From assembly GCA_965203525.1 (NCBI GenBank), contig OZ241898.1, positions 3,224,001 to 3,288,000 on the forward strand: a stretch of DNA of 64,000 bases. Reading direction: 5' to 3'. Each line of letters begins with the position of its first letter. The first letter of the stretch is position 1. This document shows, in pieces, positions 1 through 7,529 of the stretch. Both the position numbers and the translations under genes were made by a program. The stretch comes from WTFV01 sp965203525. GTDB taxonomy: Bacteria > Acidobacteriota > Vicinamibacteria > Vicinamibacterales > UBA8438. A model generated the notes under the pieces. That model was not told the DNA's origin. It worked only from the letters and a program-made list of their open reading frames with translations, and ran no database searches.

Positions 1-765
1 CGCCTGCCGGCCCCGGGCGTGCACGAGACGGCCCTCGTCGCCCCGGACGCCGTCCTCGGCGCGGAGGTCTCGATCGGCGCCTGGACCGTCGTCGAGGCGG
101 GCGCCCGGGTCGGCGCGCGCACCGCGATCTTCCCCGGCGGCTACGTCGGCGCCGGCGCGTCCCTCGGCGCCGACTGCGTCGTGTACCCGCGCGTGGTGCT
201 CTACCCCGGCACGACGGTGGGGGATCGCGTGATCCTCCACGCCGGGGCCGTCATCGGCTCCGACGGGTTCGGCTTCGTCTTCGACGGCGAGCGGCAGGTC
301 AAGGTGCCGCAGGTGGGACGGGCGCGGATCGGCGACGACGTGGAGATCGGCGCCAACGCGTGCGTCGACCGCGGCGCCCTGGACGAGACGGCGATCGCCG
401 GCGGCGTCAAGATCGACAACCTCTGCCAGATCGGACACAACGTCCGCATCGGCGACCACGCGATCATCTCGGCCCAGACCGGCGTCGCCGGCAGCTCCAC
501 CATCGGACGGGAGGCGGTCATCGGCGGCCAGGCGGGCATCGCCGACTACTGCCGCATCGACGACCGCGGCATCGTCGGCGCCCAGTGCGGCGTCCCGTCG
601 CGCAAGCGCGTCCCCGCCGGCCAACCCTTCTGGGGCACCCCCGCACGGCCGCTCAAGGACGTCAAGAAGCAGCAGGGACACCTCCACCGCCTGCCCCGGA
701 TGGCGGCCGAGATCGCGAGCCTGCGCGCGGAACTCGACGCCGTCAAGGCGCAGATCGGCAAGTGA
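1..765 (+). CDS. lpxD: UDP-3-O-acylglucosamine N-acyltransferase (LpxD), 5' end outside window
   Basis: Adds the second hydroxyacyl chain to UDP-3-O-acylglucosamine in lipid A synthesis, as a cytoplasmic trimer. The visible part is almost all left-handed beta-helix hexapeptide repeats (IGA, VGA, LGA steps). It has the family's GSDGFGF segment, a DRGALDET segment and the QIGHNV motif, whose His is the catalytic base in the family, followed by a C-terminal helix ending DAVKAQIGK. The reading frame is open to base 1 and the usual N-terminal uridine-binding domain of about 100 residues is missing, so the true start lies upstream. The GTG at 19 is internal. The last 30 coding bases and the stop are copied 77 bases downstream. 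Confidence 0.93.
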   Translation, partial: RLPAPGVHETALVAPDAVLGAEVSIGAWTVVEAGARVGARTAIFPGGYVGAGASLGADCVVYPRVVLYPGTTVGDRVILHAGAVIGSDGFGFVFDGERQVKVPQVGRARIGDDVEIGANACVDRGALDETAIAGGVKIDNLCQIGHNVRIGDHAIISAQTGVAGSSTIGREAVIGGQAGIADYCRIDDRGIVGAQCGVPSRKRVPAGQPFWGTPARPLKDVKKQQGHLHRLPRMAAEIASLRAELDAVKAQIGK

Positions 766-967
766 CCCGGCCGAATTGCCGGGCCGGGTTGCGCCTCGGG
801 GACGCCGCGTTCGACGCCGTCAAGGCGCAGATCGGCAAGTGACCCGGCCGGGCACCGGACCCGGCTGCGCCGCTCGGGGACGCCGGGTTCGACGCCGCGG
901 CGACCGTCCGGCCGCGGGCGGCGCACAGCGGACCGGTTGCGTCTCGGGGCCGCCGGGTTCGACGCCG
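734..967 (+). repeat. Tandem repeat built from the 3' end of lpxD
   Basis: A perfect 40-base repeat lies at 734-773 and 811-850 (pitch 77). The first copy contains the last codons and TGA stop of lpxD; the second is a non-coding copy. The bases after each copy are also related, and a shorter core (cgccgggttcgacgccg or near) recurs at 803, 881 and 951, giving a decaying array that runs up to the stop codon of the convergent heptosyltransferase gene at 968. The remaining intergenic sequence holds nothing else I can identify. Confidence 0.85.
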
Positions 968-2104
968 TCAGGACGAAGCCCGGCGAGCGTCCCCCGCGGC
1001 CAGCGTCTGCGACACCGCGGCGGCCACCTGCTCCACCTCGACCGCGGCGAGGCAGGGCGGACGGCCGTCGGCGGACGGCGGCGCGGGGCATTCGTCGAAG
1101 AAGCGCTCGCGGCAGGGCGAGCAGCCGAACGCGGCCGACACCGCCGCGTGCGGCCCGGCGCCGGCCGAACGCGGCGCCGTCCGGCCCGGCGACGACGGCC
1201 CGTGGATGGTGACGGTCGGAATCCCGGCCGCCGCCGCCAGATGCGCCGGCCCGCTGTCGTTCCCGACGTAGAGCGCGCAGCGCTCGAGCAGCGCCGCCAG
1301 CTCCGGCAGCGTGGCGTCGCGGACCAGCGCCACCCCGTGCGCCGCGGCCCAGCCCGGCGGCGCGGCGAACGGGCGCCGGTCGTGCGCCACCACCGGGCGG
1401 CCCGCGCCCGACAACCGCTCCACCAAAGCCCGGAACCGCTCCGCCGACCAGGCGCGCGGCGTCTTCTCGGCGGCCGGGTTCACGAACACCGGACGGCAGT
1501 CGGCGGGCCAGACCATGGCCGCGAACAGCCGCGCCGCAAGAACCCGGTCGGCGGCGGTCAGCGCCAGCGGAGACACCGGCGGCCCCGGATCCCGGGCGTC
1601 GAGAACCCGCGCCAGATCGAGATACTCGTCGGTCCGGTGCGCCGCGGGCCGCGGCGCGACGGGGTCGGTCAGCAGCAGCCGGCGGTGGTCGGTGTCGTGT
1701 CCGATCCGCCGCCCGATCCCGGCCAGCCATGCCGTGAACGCGGCCTCGCAGGAGGGCGCCAGGAGAAGCGCCGCGTCCGCCCGGAGCGGCCGCAGCGCCC
1801 GCGCCGCCGCCCGGACCGCCGCCGCCCGCGCGAAGCCCGATCCATCCGGCGCGGCCACGGTGCGCGCGAAGACCCCCAGGCGTTCCACCAGCGGCAGGTG
1901 CGGCCGGCGCGCCATCCCGATCATCCGCACGTCCGGCCAGCGCGCGCGGAGCGCCTGCAGCGCGGGACGGGCCATCAGCAGGTCCCCCACCCAGTTCGGC
2001 AAGCGCACGAGCAGGCGCGCCGGCGGCGCGGTCCCCGTCCGCGAACGGCGCCGGGCGGCGACCCGCGACCGGGCGGGGCGCGCGAAGCGGTGCGTCGGAG
2101 GCAC
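968..2104 (-). CDS. ADP-heptose:LPS heptosyltransferase family (GT9)
   Basis: Likely transfers heptose from ADP-heptose to the LPS inner core at the cytoplasmic face. After about 30 basic residues the GT9 N-terminus appears (LLVRLPNWVGDLLMA, the heptosyltransferase II type). The nucleotide-sugar site YVGNDSGPAHLAAA is near residue 250, followed by the THI/HGPSSP segment and the C-terminal CSPC...FFDEC...C cysteine pattern common in WaaF-like enzymes. The start is a GTG at 2104, only 18 bases from the divergent ABC ATPase gene. The basic leader is unusual, so the true start may be further in, although no better-placed start is obvious. It converges on lpxD, which suits an LPS locus. Acceptor specificity cannot be read from sequence. 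Confidence 0.85.
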   Translation of the reverse strand: MPPTHRFARPARSRVAARRRSRTGTAPPARLLVRLPNWVGDLLMARPALQALRARWPDVRMIGMARRPHLPLVERLGVFARTVAAPDGSGFARAAAVRAAARALRPLRADAALLLAPSCEAAFTAWLAGIGRRIGHDTDHRRLLLTDPVAPRPAAHRTDEYLDLARVLDARDPGPPVSPLALTAADRVLAARLFAAMVWPADCRPVFVNPAAEKTPRAWSAERFRALVERLSGAGRPVVAHDRRPFAAPPGWAAAHGVALVRDATLPELAALLERCALYVGNDSGPAHLAAAAGIPTVTIHGPSSPGRTAPRSAGAGPHAAVSAAFGCSPCRERFFDECPAPPSADGRPPCLAAVEVEQVAAAVSQTLAAGDARRASS

Positions 2105-2108
2105 GGTC

Positions 2109-2114
2109 TATATT
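2109..2114 (+). promoter_or_regulatory. -10 box placed for a leaderless start
   Basis: TATATT ends 8 bases before the ATG at 2123 and no Shine-Dalgarno sequence fits between. The predicted transcript would start at or next to the start codon. The same layout recurs before 4175, 10122 and 26098. Confidence 0.5.
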
Positions 2115-2122
2115 CTCTCCGC

Positions 2123-2911
2123 ATGCCTGCCGAACCGGTGCTCGCCCTGCGGCGCGTCTCGCTCGTCCGCGACGGGCGCGCCATCCTCGACGGCATCGAC
2201 TGGCGGGTGGCTTCCGGCGAGCGCTGGATCGTCCTCGGACCGAACGGCTCCGGCAAGACGTCGCTCTGCCGGCTGGCCGGGCTCTGGCTGCACCCGACGA
2301 AGGGGGACGTCGACGTGCTGGGCCGGCGTCTCGGACGCACCGACGTGCGGGCGCTGCGCACGCGGCTGGGCATGACGAGCCAGGCGCTGGCCGACCTGCT
2401 CCGGCCGGGGCTGCGGGCGGTCGACCTGGTCATGACCGGCCGCCACGCCGCGCTGGCGCCGTACTGGCACCGCTACGACGACGCCGACCGCGAGCGGGCC
2501 GCGCGGCTGCTGGCGCGCTTCGGATGCGCCGGCCTGGCGTCGGCACGCTACGCCACCCTCTCGGCCGGCGAGCGCCAGCGCGTGCTGCTCGCCCGCGCCC
2601 TCATGGGCGATCCGCCGCTGCTGCTGCTCGACGAGCCGGCGGCGGGGCTCGACCTCGCCGGCCGCGAGCAGCTCGTGGCCATGCTGGCGGACGTGGCGGC
2701 CGACCGGGCCACGGCGGCCGTCGTCCTCGTCACGCACCACGTCGACGAGATTCCGCGCGGCTTCACGCACGTGCTGCTGCTCGCCCGCGGCAGGGTCTCG
2801 GCCCAGGGGCCGATCGCCGACACGCTGACGGCGGAGAACCTCTCCCGGTGCTTCGGGCTGCGGCTGGCGCTGGCGCGGCAGGGCGGCCGCTGGACGGCGT
2901 GGGGCGAGTGA
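2123..2911 (+). CDS. Lone ABC transporter ATP-binding protein (YlmA/ModF-like)
   Basis: A 262-residue nucleotide-binding domain: Walker A GPNGSGKTS near residue 40, Q-loop TSQAL, signature LSAGERQR, Walker B LLLLDEPAAGLDLAG and H-loop VTHHVDEIP. The C-terminal pattern (GFTHVLLLARGRV, then a short tail ending RWTAWGE) is typical of the single-domain YlmA-type group. No permease or binding protein lies nearby, so its partner and substrate are unknown; such proteins may also act without a membrane partner. The ATG at 2123 is chosen because the alignment to ABC domains begins just after it and a -10 box sits directly upstream. Confidence 0.88.
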   Translation: MPAEPVLALRRVSLVRDGRAILDGIDWRVASGERWIVLGPNGSGKTSLCRLAGLWLHPTKGDVDVLGRRLGRTDVRALRTRLGMTSQALADLLRPGLRAVDLVMTGRHAALAPYWHRYDDADRERAARLLARFGCAGLASARYATLSAGERQRVLLARALMGDPPLLLLDEPAAGLDLAGREQLVAMLADVAADRATAAVVLVTHHVDEIPRGFTHVLLLARGRVSAQGPIADTLTAENLSRCFGLRLALARQGGRWTAWGE

Positions 2912-2988
2912 GCGGCCTCCGCGCGCCGGCCGGCGCGGGCGCGGCAGGGCGCCCCGGCCGGCGCGGGGCGGGTGCGCGGTCCCCGCGC

Positions 2989-4113
2989 TCAGGCCACCAC
3001 CGGCGCGTTCTCGCGGAACTCCCGGACGAGCGCCTTCATCACCGCCGTGTAGTCCCCGGTCTCCTCGTAGATGCGCCGCTGGCGCCGGTAGCTCGGATCG
3101 TTGCCCAGCATCACGCCGACCCTCTGCAGCTCGGCGTCGCTGCCGAGACGCTTCGCCACCGGCGTCACCGTCTCCACCAGCCGGGCCAGACTCTCGTCGA
3201 GGCGCTCCAGGTTGCCCTCGTCATCGACGATGATCTCGGCTTCGGTGGCCCAGCGCGCCGCCCGCCACTTGTTCTCGCGCACGATCCAGTGCCGGTGCAG
3301 CGGCAGATAGACCCCTTCGTCGTACTGGTCGCCCAGCCAGACGACCAGCGCCTGGACCAGCGCGGTCGCCGCCAGCACCTCGTCCAGCGTCGGCAGACCG
3401 TCGCAGATGCGCACCTCGATGGTGCCGAAGTTGGGATGCGGGCGGACGTCCCACCAGATCTCGCGGACCGACTCGATCGCCCGGGCGTTCACCAGGGTGA
3501 TCATCAGCCGCTGGAACTCCGCCCAGTTGAGCAGGCGGTACGGCAGGCCGGCGGTCGGCAGGCTCTCGAAGATCTTCGTCCGGCAGGACGCCAGCCCGGT
3601 GTCGGCGGCGTTGAAGAACGGCGAGCTGGCCGAGAGCGCCAGCAGATGCGGCAGCCAGGTGGTCAACCCGTTGCTGATCGCGATCGCCTTCTCGCCGCTC
3701 TCGACCCCGACGTGCACGTGGACGCCGAAGATCATCAGGCGGCGCGCCGGCCACTGGCACCGATCGACCAGCTGGTGATAGCGCTCGGAAGCGGTGATCC
3801 GCTGCTCCACCCACTTCGAGAAGGGGTGGGTGCCGGCGCACGCCACCAGGTAGCCCAGCTCGTCGGCCACCGCCACGAGCTGGCCGATGCGTCCGGTCAG
3901 GTCGCGGCGCACCGCGGCGACGTCCTCGCAGACGTCCGTGTTCAGCTCGATGGTCGATTCGATCAGCTCCGCCTTGACGTGCGACCGATCCGAGGTCCGC
4001 TCCAGGATCGCCGGCGCGCCGGCGACCAGGTTCATCGTCTCGGGATCGAGAAGCTGCAGCTCCAGTTCGACCCCGACGGTGGGACGCGGCGACCCGCGGA
4101 ACGCGATCTTCAT
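2989..4113 (-). CDS. YbdK-type carboxylate-amine ligase (GCS2 family)
   Basis: 374 residues, the normal length for YbdK proteins, which are ATP-dependent ligases related to glutamate-cysteine ligase and show weak activity of that kind in E. coli. Visible family blocks: PTVGVELELQLLD at the N-terminus, CAGTHPF, the metal-binding IFGVHVHVGV near residue 135, FGTIEVRICDGLPT near 230 and a C-terminal arginine-rich segment (RRQRRIYEETGD). A good ribosome site (AAGGAG, about 5 bases from the ATG) supports the start at 4113. It is convergent with the ABC ATPase gene. The natural substrate is not known; a glutathione role is possible but unproven. Confidence 0.9.
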   Translation of the reverse strand: MKIAFRGSPRPTVGVELELQLLDPETMNLVAGAPAILERTSDRSHVKAELIESTIELNTDVCEDVAAVRRDLTGRIGQLVAVADELGYLVACAGTHPFSKWVEQRITASERYHQLVDRCQWPARRLMIFGVHVHVGVESGEKAIAISNGLTTWLPHLLALSASSPFFNAADTGLASCRTKIFESLPTAGLPYRLLNWAEFQRLMITLVNARAIESVREIWWDVRPHPNFGTIEVRICDGLPTLDEVLAATALVQALVVWLGDQYDEGVYLPLHRHWIVRENKWRAARWATEAEIIVDDEGNLERLDESLARLVETVTPVAKRLGSDAELQRVGVMLGNDPSYRRQRRIYEETGDYTAVMKALVREFRENAPVVA

Positions 4114-4165
4114 CGGTGCTCCTTGCCCGCGATCCTCTTGCCCGGCGCGGGAGCCGCCTGATTAT

Positions 4166-4591
4166 ATGGGAGTCGTGTCCCGGCGCCGCTCGCCATTCTG
4201 GCGGTACACCGCGCTGCAGGTGCCCGGCTGGGTGCTGGCCGCCGGGATCGGCTGGTGGATCCGCGACTCGTTCGACGCCCCGGCCTGGCTGGCGCCCGCG
4301 GTCCCGCTGGTCTGGTTCGTCAAGGACATGGCGCTCTATCCGCTGCTGCGCAACGCGTACGACGTGAACGAAGCTCCGCCGGTGGAACGGCTCATCGGAA
4401 GCCGCGGCGTGGCGGTCGAGCCGCTGGCGCCGGCCGGTTACGTGCGCATCGGCGGCGAGCTCTGGCGAGCCCGCACGAGCGACGCGACGCCGATCGCGCC
4501 GCACCTGAAGGTGGAGGTCGTCGGGGCCGAGGGACTGCTGCTGTCCGTTCGCCCGGCGGCCGACGGGGAAGAGGGCCGGCACCCGGCATGA
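4166..4591 (+). CDS. NfeD-like membrane protein
   Basis: 141 residues. Two hydrophobic segments (about 12-32 and 36-55) precede a soluble domain with the NfeD/OB-fold pattern (GSRGVAVEPLAPAGYVRIGG, then LWRARTSDA and KVEVVGAEGLLL). NfeD proteins usually work beside membrane stomatin/SPFH proteins or serine proteases, but no partner gene is adjacent. Two starts are possible: ATG at 4166, or GTG at 4175. The GTG is preceded at 4162-4167 by TTATAT, which would fit a leaderless message, and the ATG overlaps that box, so the protein may begin three residues later. The end of the gene is copied weakly downstream. Confidence 0.8.
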   Translation: MGVVSRRRSPFWRYTALQVPGWVLAAGIGWWIRDSFDAPAWLAPAVPLVWFVKDMALYPLLRNAYDVNEAPPVERLIGSRGVAVEPLAPAGYVRIGGELWRARTSDATPIAPHLKVEVVGAEGLLLSVRPAADGEEGRHPA

Positions 4592-4774
4592 CGCGCGTCG
4601 AGGAGCTCCAGCGTCGCAACGGCGGAGGCGGGCGAACGGGAGGCGGGCAGGCGCCCGGCATGACGCGGCCCGCGGCCGCGGCGTCAATCCCGATCCGCGG
4701 CGGCCGGCGCGTCCGCCGGTGTGCGCCGCATGCGGCGTGCGGCCCGGCGTCAATCCCGATCCGCGGCGGCCGGC
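4582..4774. repeat. Repeats copying both convergent gene ends
   Basis: Between the convergent NfeD-like and epimerase genes both stop regions are duplicated. A 14-base segment spanning the NfeD-like stop (cccggcatgacgcg, 4582-4595) recurs at 4654-4667 (pitch 72). A perfect 28-base segment covering the epimerase stop and last codons (4747-4774) recurs at 4681-4708 (pitch 66). No hairpin terminator is evident; nothing else is recognised in this gap. Confidence 0.75.
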
Positions 4775-5718
4775 TCGCGATCCCGCGCGGCCGTCGCGCG
4801 CTGCCAGTCGACGGTGCGCCGGAGCCCCTCTTCGACCTCCACCGCCGGGGCGAAGCCGAGCAGCTCGCGGGCGAGCGACACGTCCGCCTGCGAGTGCCGC
4901 ACGTCGCCCGGCCGGGGCTCGGCGTAGCGCGGCGCCACCGAGGCCCCGGTCGCCCGCTGCAGCGCCGCGCAGAGCTCGTTCACCGACAGCCGGCCGCCGC
5001 GCGCCACGTTGACGACCCGCCCCGCGGCGGCCGGGGCGGCGCAGGCCCGGAGCACGCCGCGCGCCACGTCCGACACGTAGGTGAAGTCGCGCGTCTGCCC
5101 GCCGTCGCCGTGGATCACGGGCGCACGCCCCGCGAGCAGCGCGGCGGTGAACAGCGAGATGACGCCCGAGTACTGGGACCCCGGCGACTGGCGCGGCCCG
5201 AACACGTTGAAGAACCGCAGCGCCACCGTCTCCAGCCCGTACAAGCGGGTGAAGAGCGCGGCGTACTGCTCGCCGATCAGCTTGTGCAGCGCGTACGGCG
5301 ACAGCGGGGCGGGACACAGCCCCTCGTGCTTCGGCAGGATCGGGGACTCGCCGTAGACCGAGGACGAGCTCGCCAGCACCACGCGCCGCACCCCCGCGTC
5401 GCGGGCGGCGAGCAGCAGCTCGTGCGTCGCCTCCACGTTGGCGCGGTGGGCGCGCCGCGGCTCGCGCACCGAGCGGGGCACCGACGGGACGGCGGCCAGG
5501 TGGACGGCGCAGTCGATGTCGGCCACCGCGGCCTCGGCCACCTGCCGTTCGGCCAGATCGGCCTCGATCAGCTCCACGTCCGGCTGGCCGGCGAGGTTCC
5601 CGTGGCGGCCGGACGACAGGTCGTCCACCACGCGGACCGCGTCGCCGCGCGCGGCCAGGGTGTCGACCACGTGCGATCCGATGAACCCCGCGCCGCCGGT
5701 GACGAGATAGCGCGCCAT
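4750..5718 (-). CDS. NAD-dependent nucleotide-sugar epimerase/dehydratase (GalE-like)
   Basis: 322 residues of the extended short-chain dehydrogenase type. The N-terminal Rossmann motif VTGGAGFIGSHV binds NAD. DDLSSG follows the second strand, the active-site serine is in ASSSSVYGES, and the catalytic YxxxK is YALHK after PLSP. RFFNVFGPRQ and GQTRDFTYVSDVA complete the fold. These features fit UDP-glucose or UDP-GlcNAc 4-epimerases and relatives supplying sugars for LPS or capsule; the exact sugar cannot be assigned. It begins 10 bases after the stop of the amidohydrolase gene on the same strand, so the two may be co-transcribed. The last codons are repeated beyond the stop. Confidence 0.87.
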   Translation of the reverse strand: MARYLVTGGAGFIGSHVVDTLAARGDAVRVVDDLSSGRHGNLAGQPDVELIEADLAERQVAEAAVADIDCAVHLAAVPSVPRSVREPRRAHRANVEATHELLLAARDAGVRRVVLASSSSVYGESPILPKHEGLCPAPLSPYALHKLIGEQYAALFTRLYGLETVALRFFNVFGPRQSPGSQYSGVISLFTAALLAGRAPVIHGDGGQTRDFTYVSDVARGVLRACAAPAAAGRVVNVARGGRLSVNELCAALQRATGASVAPRYAEPRPGDVRHSQADVSLARELLGFAPAVEVEEGLRRTVDWQRATAARDREPAAADRD

Positions 5719-5728
5719 GTCTCGCGGG

Positions 5729-6868
5729 TCAGGGCGCCGGGAACAGGGAGCGGTCGATGGCGGGGATCACGTCGAGCGCGTTCCGGTGGTAGACCTTCCG
5801 CAGCACGCCGTCCGGCAGCCCCATGCCGTATAGCTGCCAGAAGGCGTGATACCGCCGGTAGTAGTCGAAGTACTCGTCGCGGGTCTCGAACGTGCGCCAG
5901 TAGTACGGGAACTCCTCCGGCGCGTAACGGTCCTTGCCGAACAGGATCCGGTCCTGGTAGCGCTCGAAGAACGCGCGGGCGGCGCGCGGTTGCCGGCCCA
6001 GCTCGTACAGGATCGCCCCGGTCTCGACGTACACGTTCGGCAACCGGTCGAGCAGCTCCCCCAGCCGGCCGAGGTCGTTGGCGTGCCAGCCCATGTGGGC
6101 GGCGATGAACGTCGTGTCCGGGTGGCGCGCGAAGCGGCGGTCGCGCTCGGCCATCATCGTTTCGAAGGACGGATGCCGGTCCGCCGGAAGCCGGCGCCCG
6201 GGCCGCAGCGTCAGCTCCAGCCAGCGCTCGTTGAAGCGGTCGACCGGCTCGTAGAACGACAGCGGCTCGCCCACGTGCATCAGTACCGGGAGGCCGAGGC
6301 GGCCGGCGGCCTCGAACACCGGATCGAGCTCGGGGTGGTCCACCGGCACGCGCGCGCCGCGCTCGTCGCGGACGCTGATGCCGAAGTCCTTGAAGAACTT
6401 CAGGCCTGCGGCCCCCGCCGCCGCGTCCCGCTCGAACCGGCGGGCCGCCCGCGCGCCGAAGCCGGGGCCGACGCCGCCGCGGAAATCGAGGTTCGCGAAG
6501 CAGACCATCCGGCCCGGATGCCGGCTCCGCGCGATCGTGTCGACGCAGCGCTTCAGCGTGGGGCCGGATCCGCCGCTCAGGTTGACGAGCACCGCGAGGT
6601 TCAGGGCGTCCATCTCGCCGGCGAGCTCGTCCAGCCGCCGCGCGGAGAACCCCGGCCAATGGTGGCTGTGCGCGTCGACGACCGGAAAGCGCGCCCGCGG
6701 CACCGGGTTGGCGTCGACCACCAGCGTCGAGCGCGGCGTGTAGTCGGCCACGCGCAGGGCCGGCTCGCCGGTCCCCTGCCCGCGGTCCCGCTGCGCCCGC
6801 GCCGCGATCGCCGACACGACGGCGGCCAGCGCCAGCAGCGCGCCCGCGATCGCAGCCCAACGTCGCAT
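5729..6868 (-). CDS. Secreted amidohydrolase-family protein (Amidohydro_2)
   Basis: 379 residues from the ATG at 6868, chosen because AGGTGAG/GGGAGG lies just upstream and the protein then begins with a clear signal peptide (MRRWAAIAG, hydrophobic stretch, cleavage near AARAQ). The mature part is a TIM-barrel metal hydrolase: DAHSHHW gives the first histidine pair, LMHVGEP and AAHMGWH supply later histidines, and FGKDRYAP near the end is the usual place of the last metal or catalytic residue, with Lys-Asp here. The substrate is unknown; related proteins include decarboxylases and lactonases. An upstream in-frame extension to 7021 is open but falls in repeat sequence and is rejected. Confidence 0.8.
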   Translation of the reverse strand: MRRWAAIAGALLALAAVVSAIAARAQRDRGQGTGEPALRVADYTPRSTLVVDANPVPRARFPVVDAHSHHWPGFSARRLDELAGEMDALNLAVLVNLSGGSGPTLKRCVDTIARSRHPGRMVCFANLDFRGGVGPGFGARAARRFERDAAAGAAGLKFFKDFGISVRDERGARVPVDHPELDPVFEAAGRLGLPVLMHVGEPLSFYEPVDRFNERWLELTLRPGRRLPADRHPSFETMMAERDRRFARHPDTTFIAAHMGWHANDLGRLGELLDRLPNVYVETGAILYELGRQPRAARAFFERYQDRILFGKDRYAPEEFPYYWRTFETRDEYFDYYRRYHAFWQLYGMGLPDGVLRKVYHRNALDVIPAIDRSLFPAP

Positions 6869-6925
6869 CTCACCTCCCCGCTCCCGGCGACCGCGCCGAG
6901 GCCAAGCCGTTCCCGGCCGTCCACC

Positions 6926-7107
6926 CGGATTCCCCGGACCGATCCAAAGGTTCCGCCGCGTCCGGGTGCCGGAGGCGCTGACCGGCGCCGGCGGCCCCGG
7001 ATTCCCGGACCGGTCCCTCAAAGGTTCCGCCGCCTGACGACTCCACCACCAGATCGGCGCCCAGCCACCGGATTCCCGGACCGGTCCGTCAACAAAGGTT
7101 CCGCCGC
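6926..7107 (-). repeat. Three copies of the 3' end of the RNase P RNA region
   Basis: A 34-39 base element (cggattcc..ggacc..tcc..aaaggttccgccgc on the plus strand) lies at 6926-6959, 6998-7033 and 7069-7107, pitch 72 and 71. The copy nearest rnpB overlaps the mature RNA's 3' strand of helix P1. The two outer copies repeat that end without the rest of the RNA. Spacers between copies are not alike. The run fills the gap between rnpB and the amidohydrolase gene. Confidence 0.8.
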
Positions 7108-7513
7108 AGCCGGACCGTAAGCCGGATTCTGTCCCGCGGACCGCACGCCGAAAACGCAGCGATCCGCGGGGGCGGCCATTCCTCTGGCCCCGCCATCTCT
7201 GACGGGATCGAGCAACCTACCCGGAGGCCTCGGACGGGCCGCCCTCGGGCGCCTCCCTATTTGGTCTTGCTCCGTGCGGGGTTTGGCCTGCCGTCCCCCT
7301 TGCGGCGGACGCGGTGCGCTCTTACCGCACCTTTTCACCCTTACCGCGCGCCGAGGCGCGCGGCGGTATGTTTTCTGTGCCACTTTCCTTCAGGTCGCCC
7401 CGACCGGGCGTTACCCGGCGCACTGCCCTGCGGAGTCCGGACTTTCCTCCCCGCCCGATCGCGGCCCGGGGGCCGCGCCGGACGCAGCGGCCGCCCGGCC
7501 GACTGCGGCGGAA
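7099..7513 (-). ncRNA. rnpB: RNase P RNA, bacterial type A
   Basis: The catalytic RNA that trims tRNA 5' leaders. Read on the minus strand, the conserved blocks appear in order: GGAGGAAAGTCCGG near the 5' end, GGGCAGTGCGCCGGGTAA, GGAAAGTGGCACAGAAA, GGCAAACCCCGCACGGAG, CCGGGTAGGTTG, GGCCAGAGGAATG and ACAGAATCCGGCTTAC near the 3' end. The two ends pair over 15 bases (ttccgccgcagtcgg with ccggctgcggcggaa) to form helix P1, which sets the boundaries to within a few bases. It lies directly downstream of the NtrC-like regulator on the same strand. Confidence 0.95.
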
Positions 7514-7529
7514 TGTCAAAGAACGCCCG

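Noticed and set aside
6869..7021. Upstream extension of the secreted amidohydrolase
   Set aside because: It would precede a clear signal peptide and ribosome site and is made of the rnpB-derived repeats.
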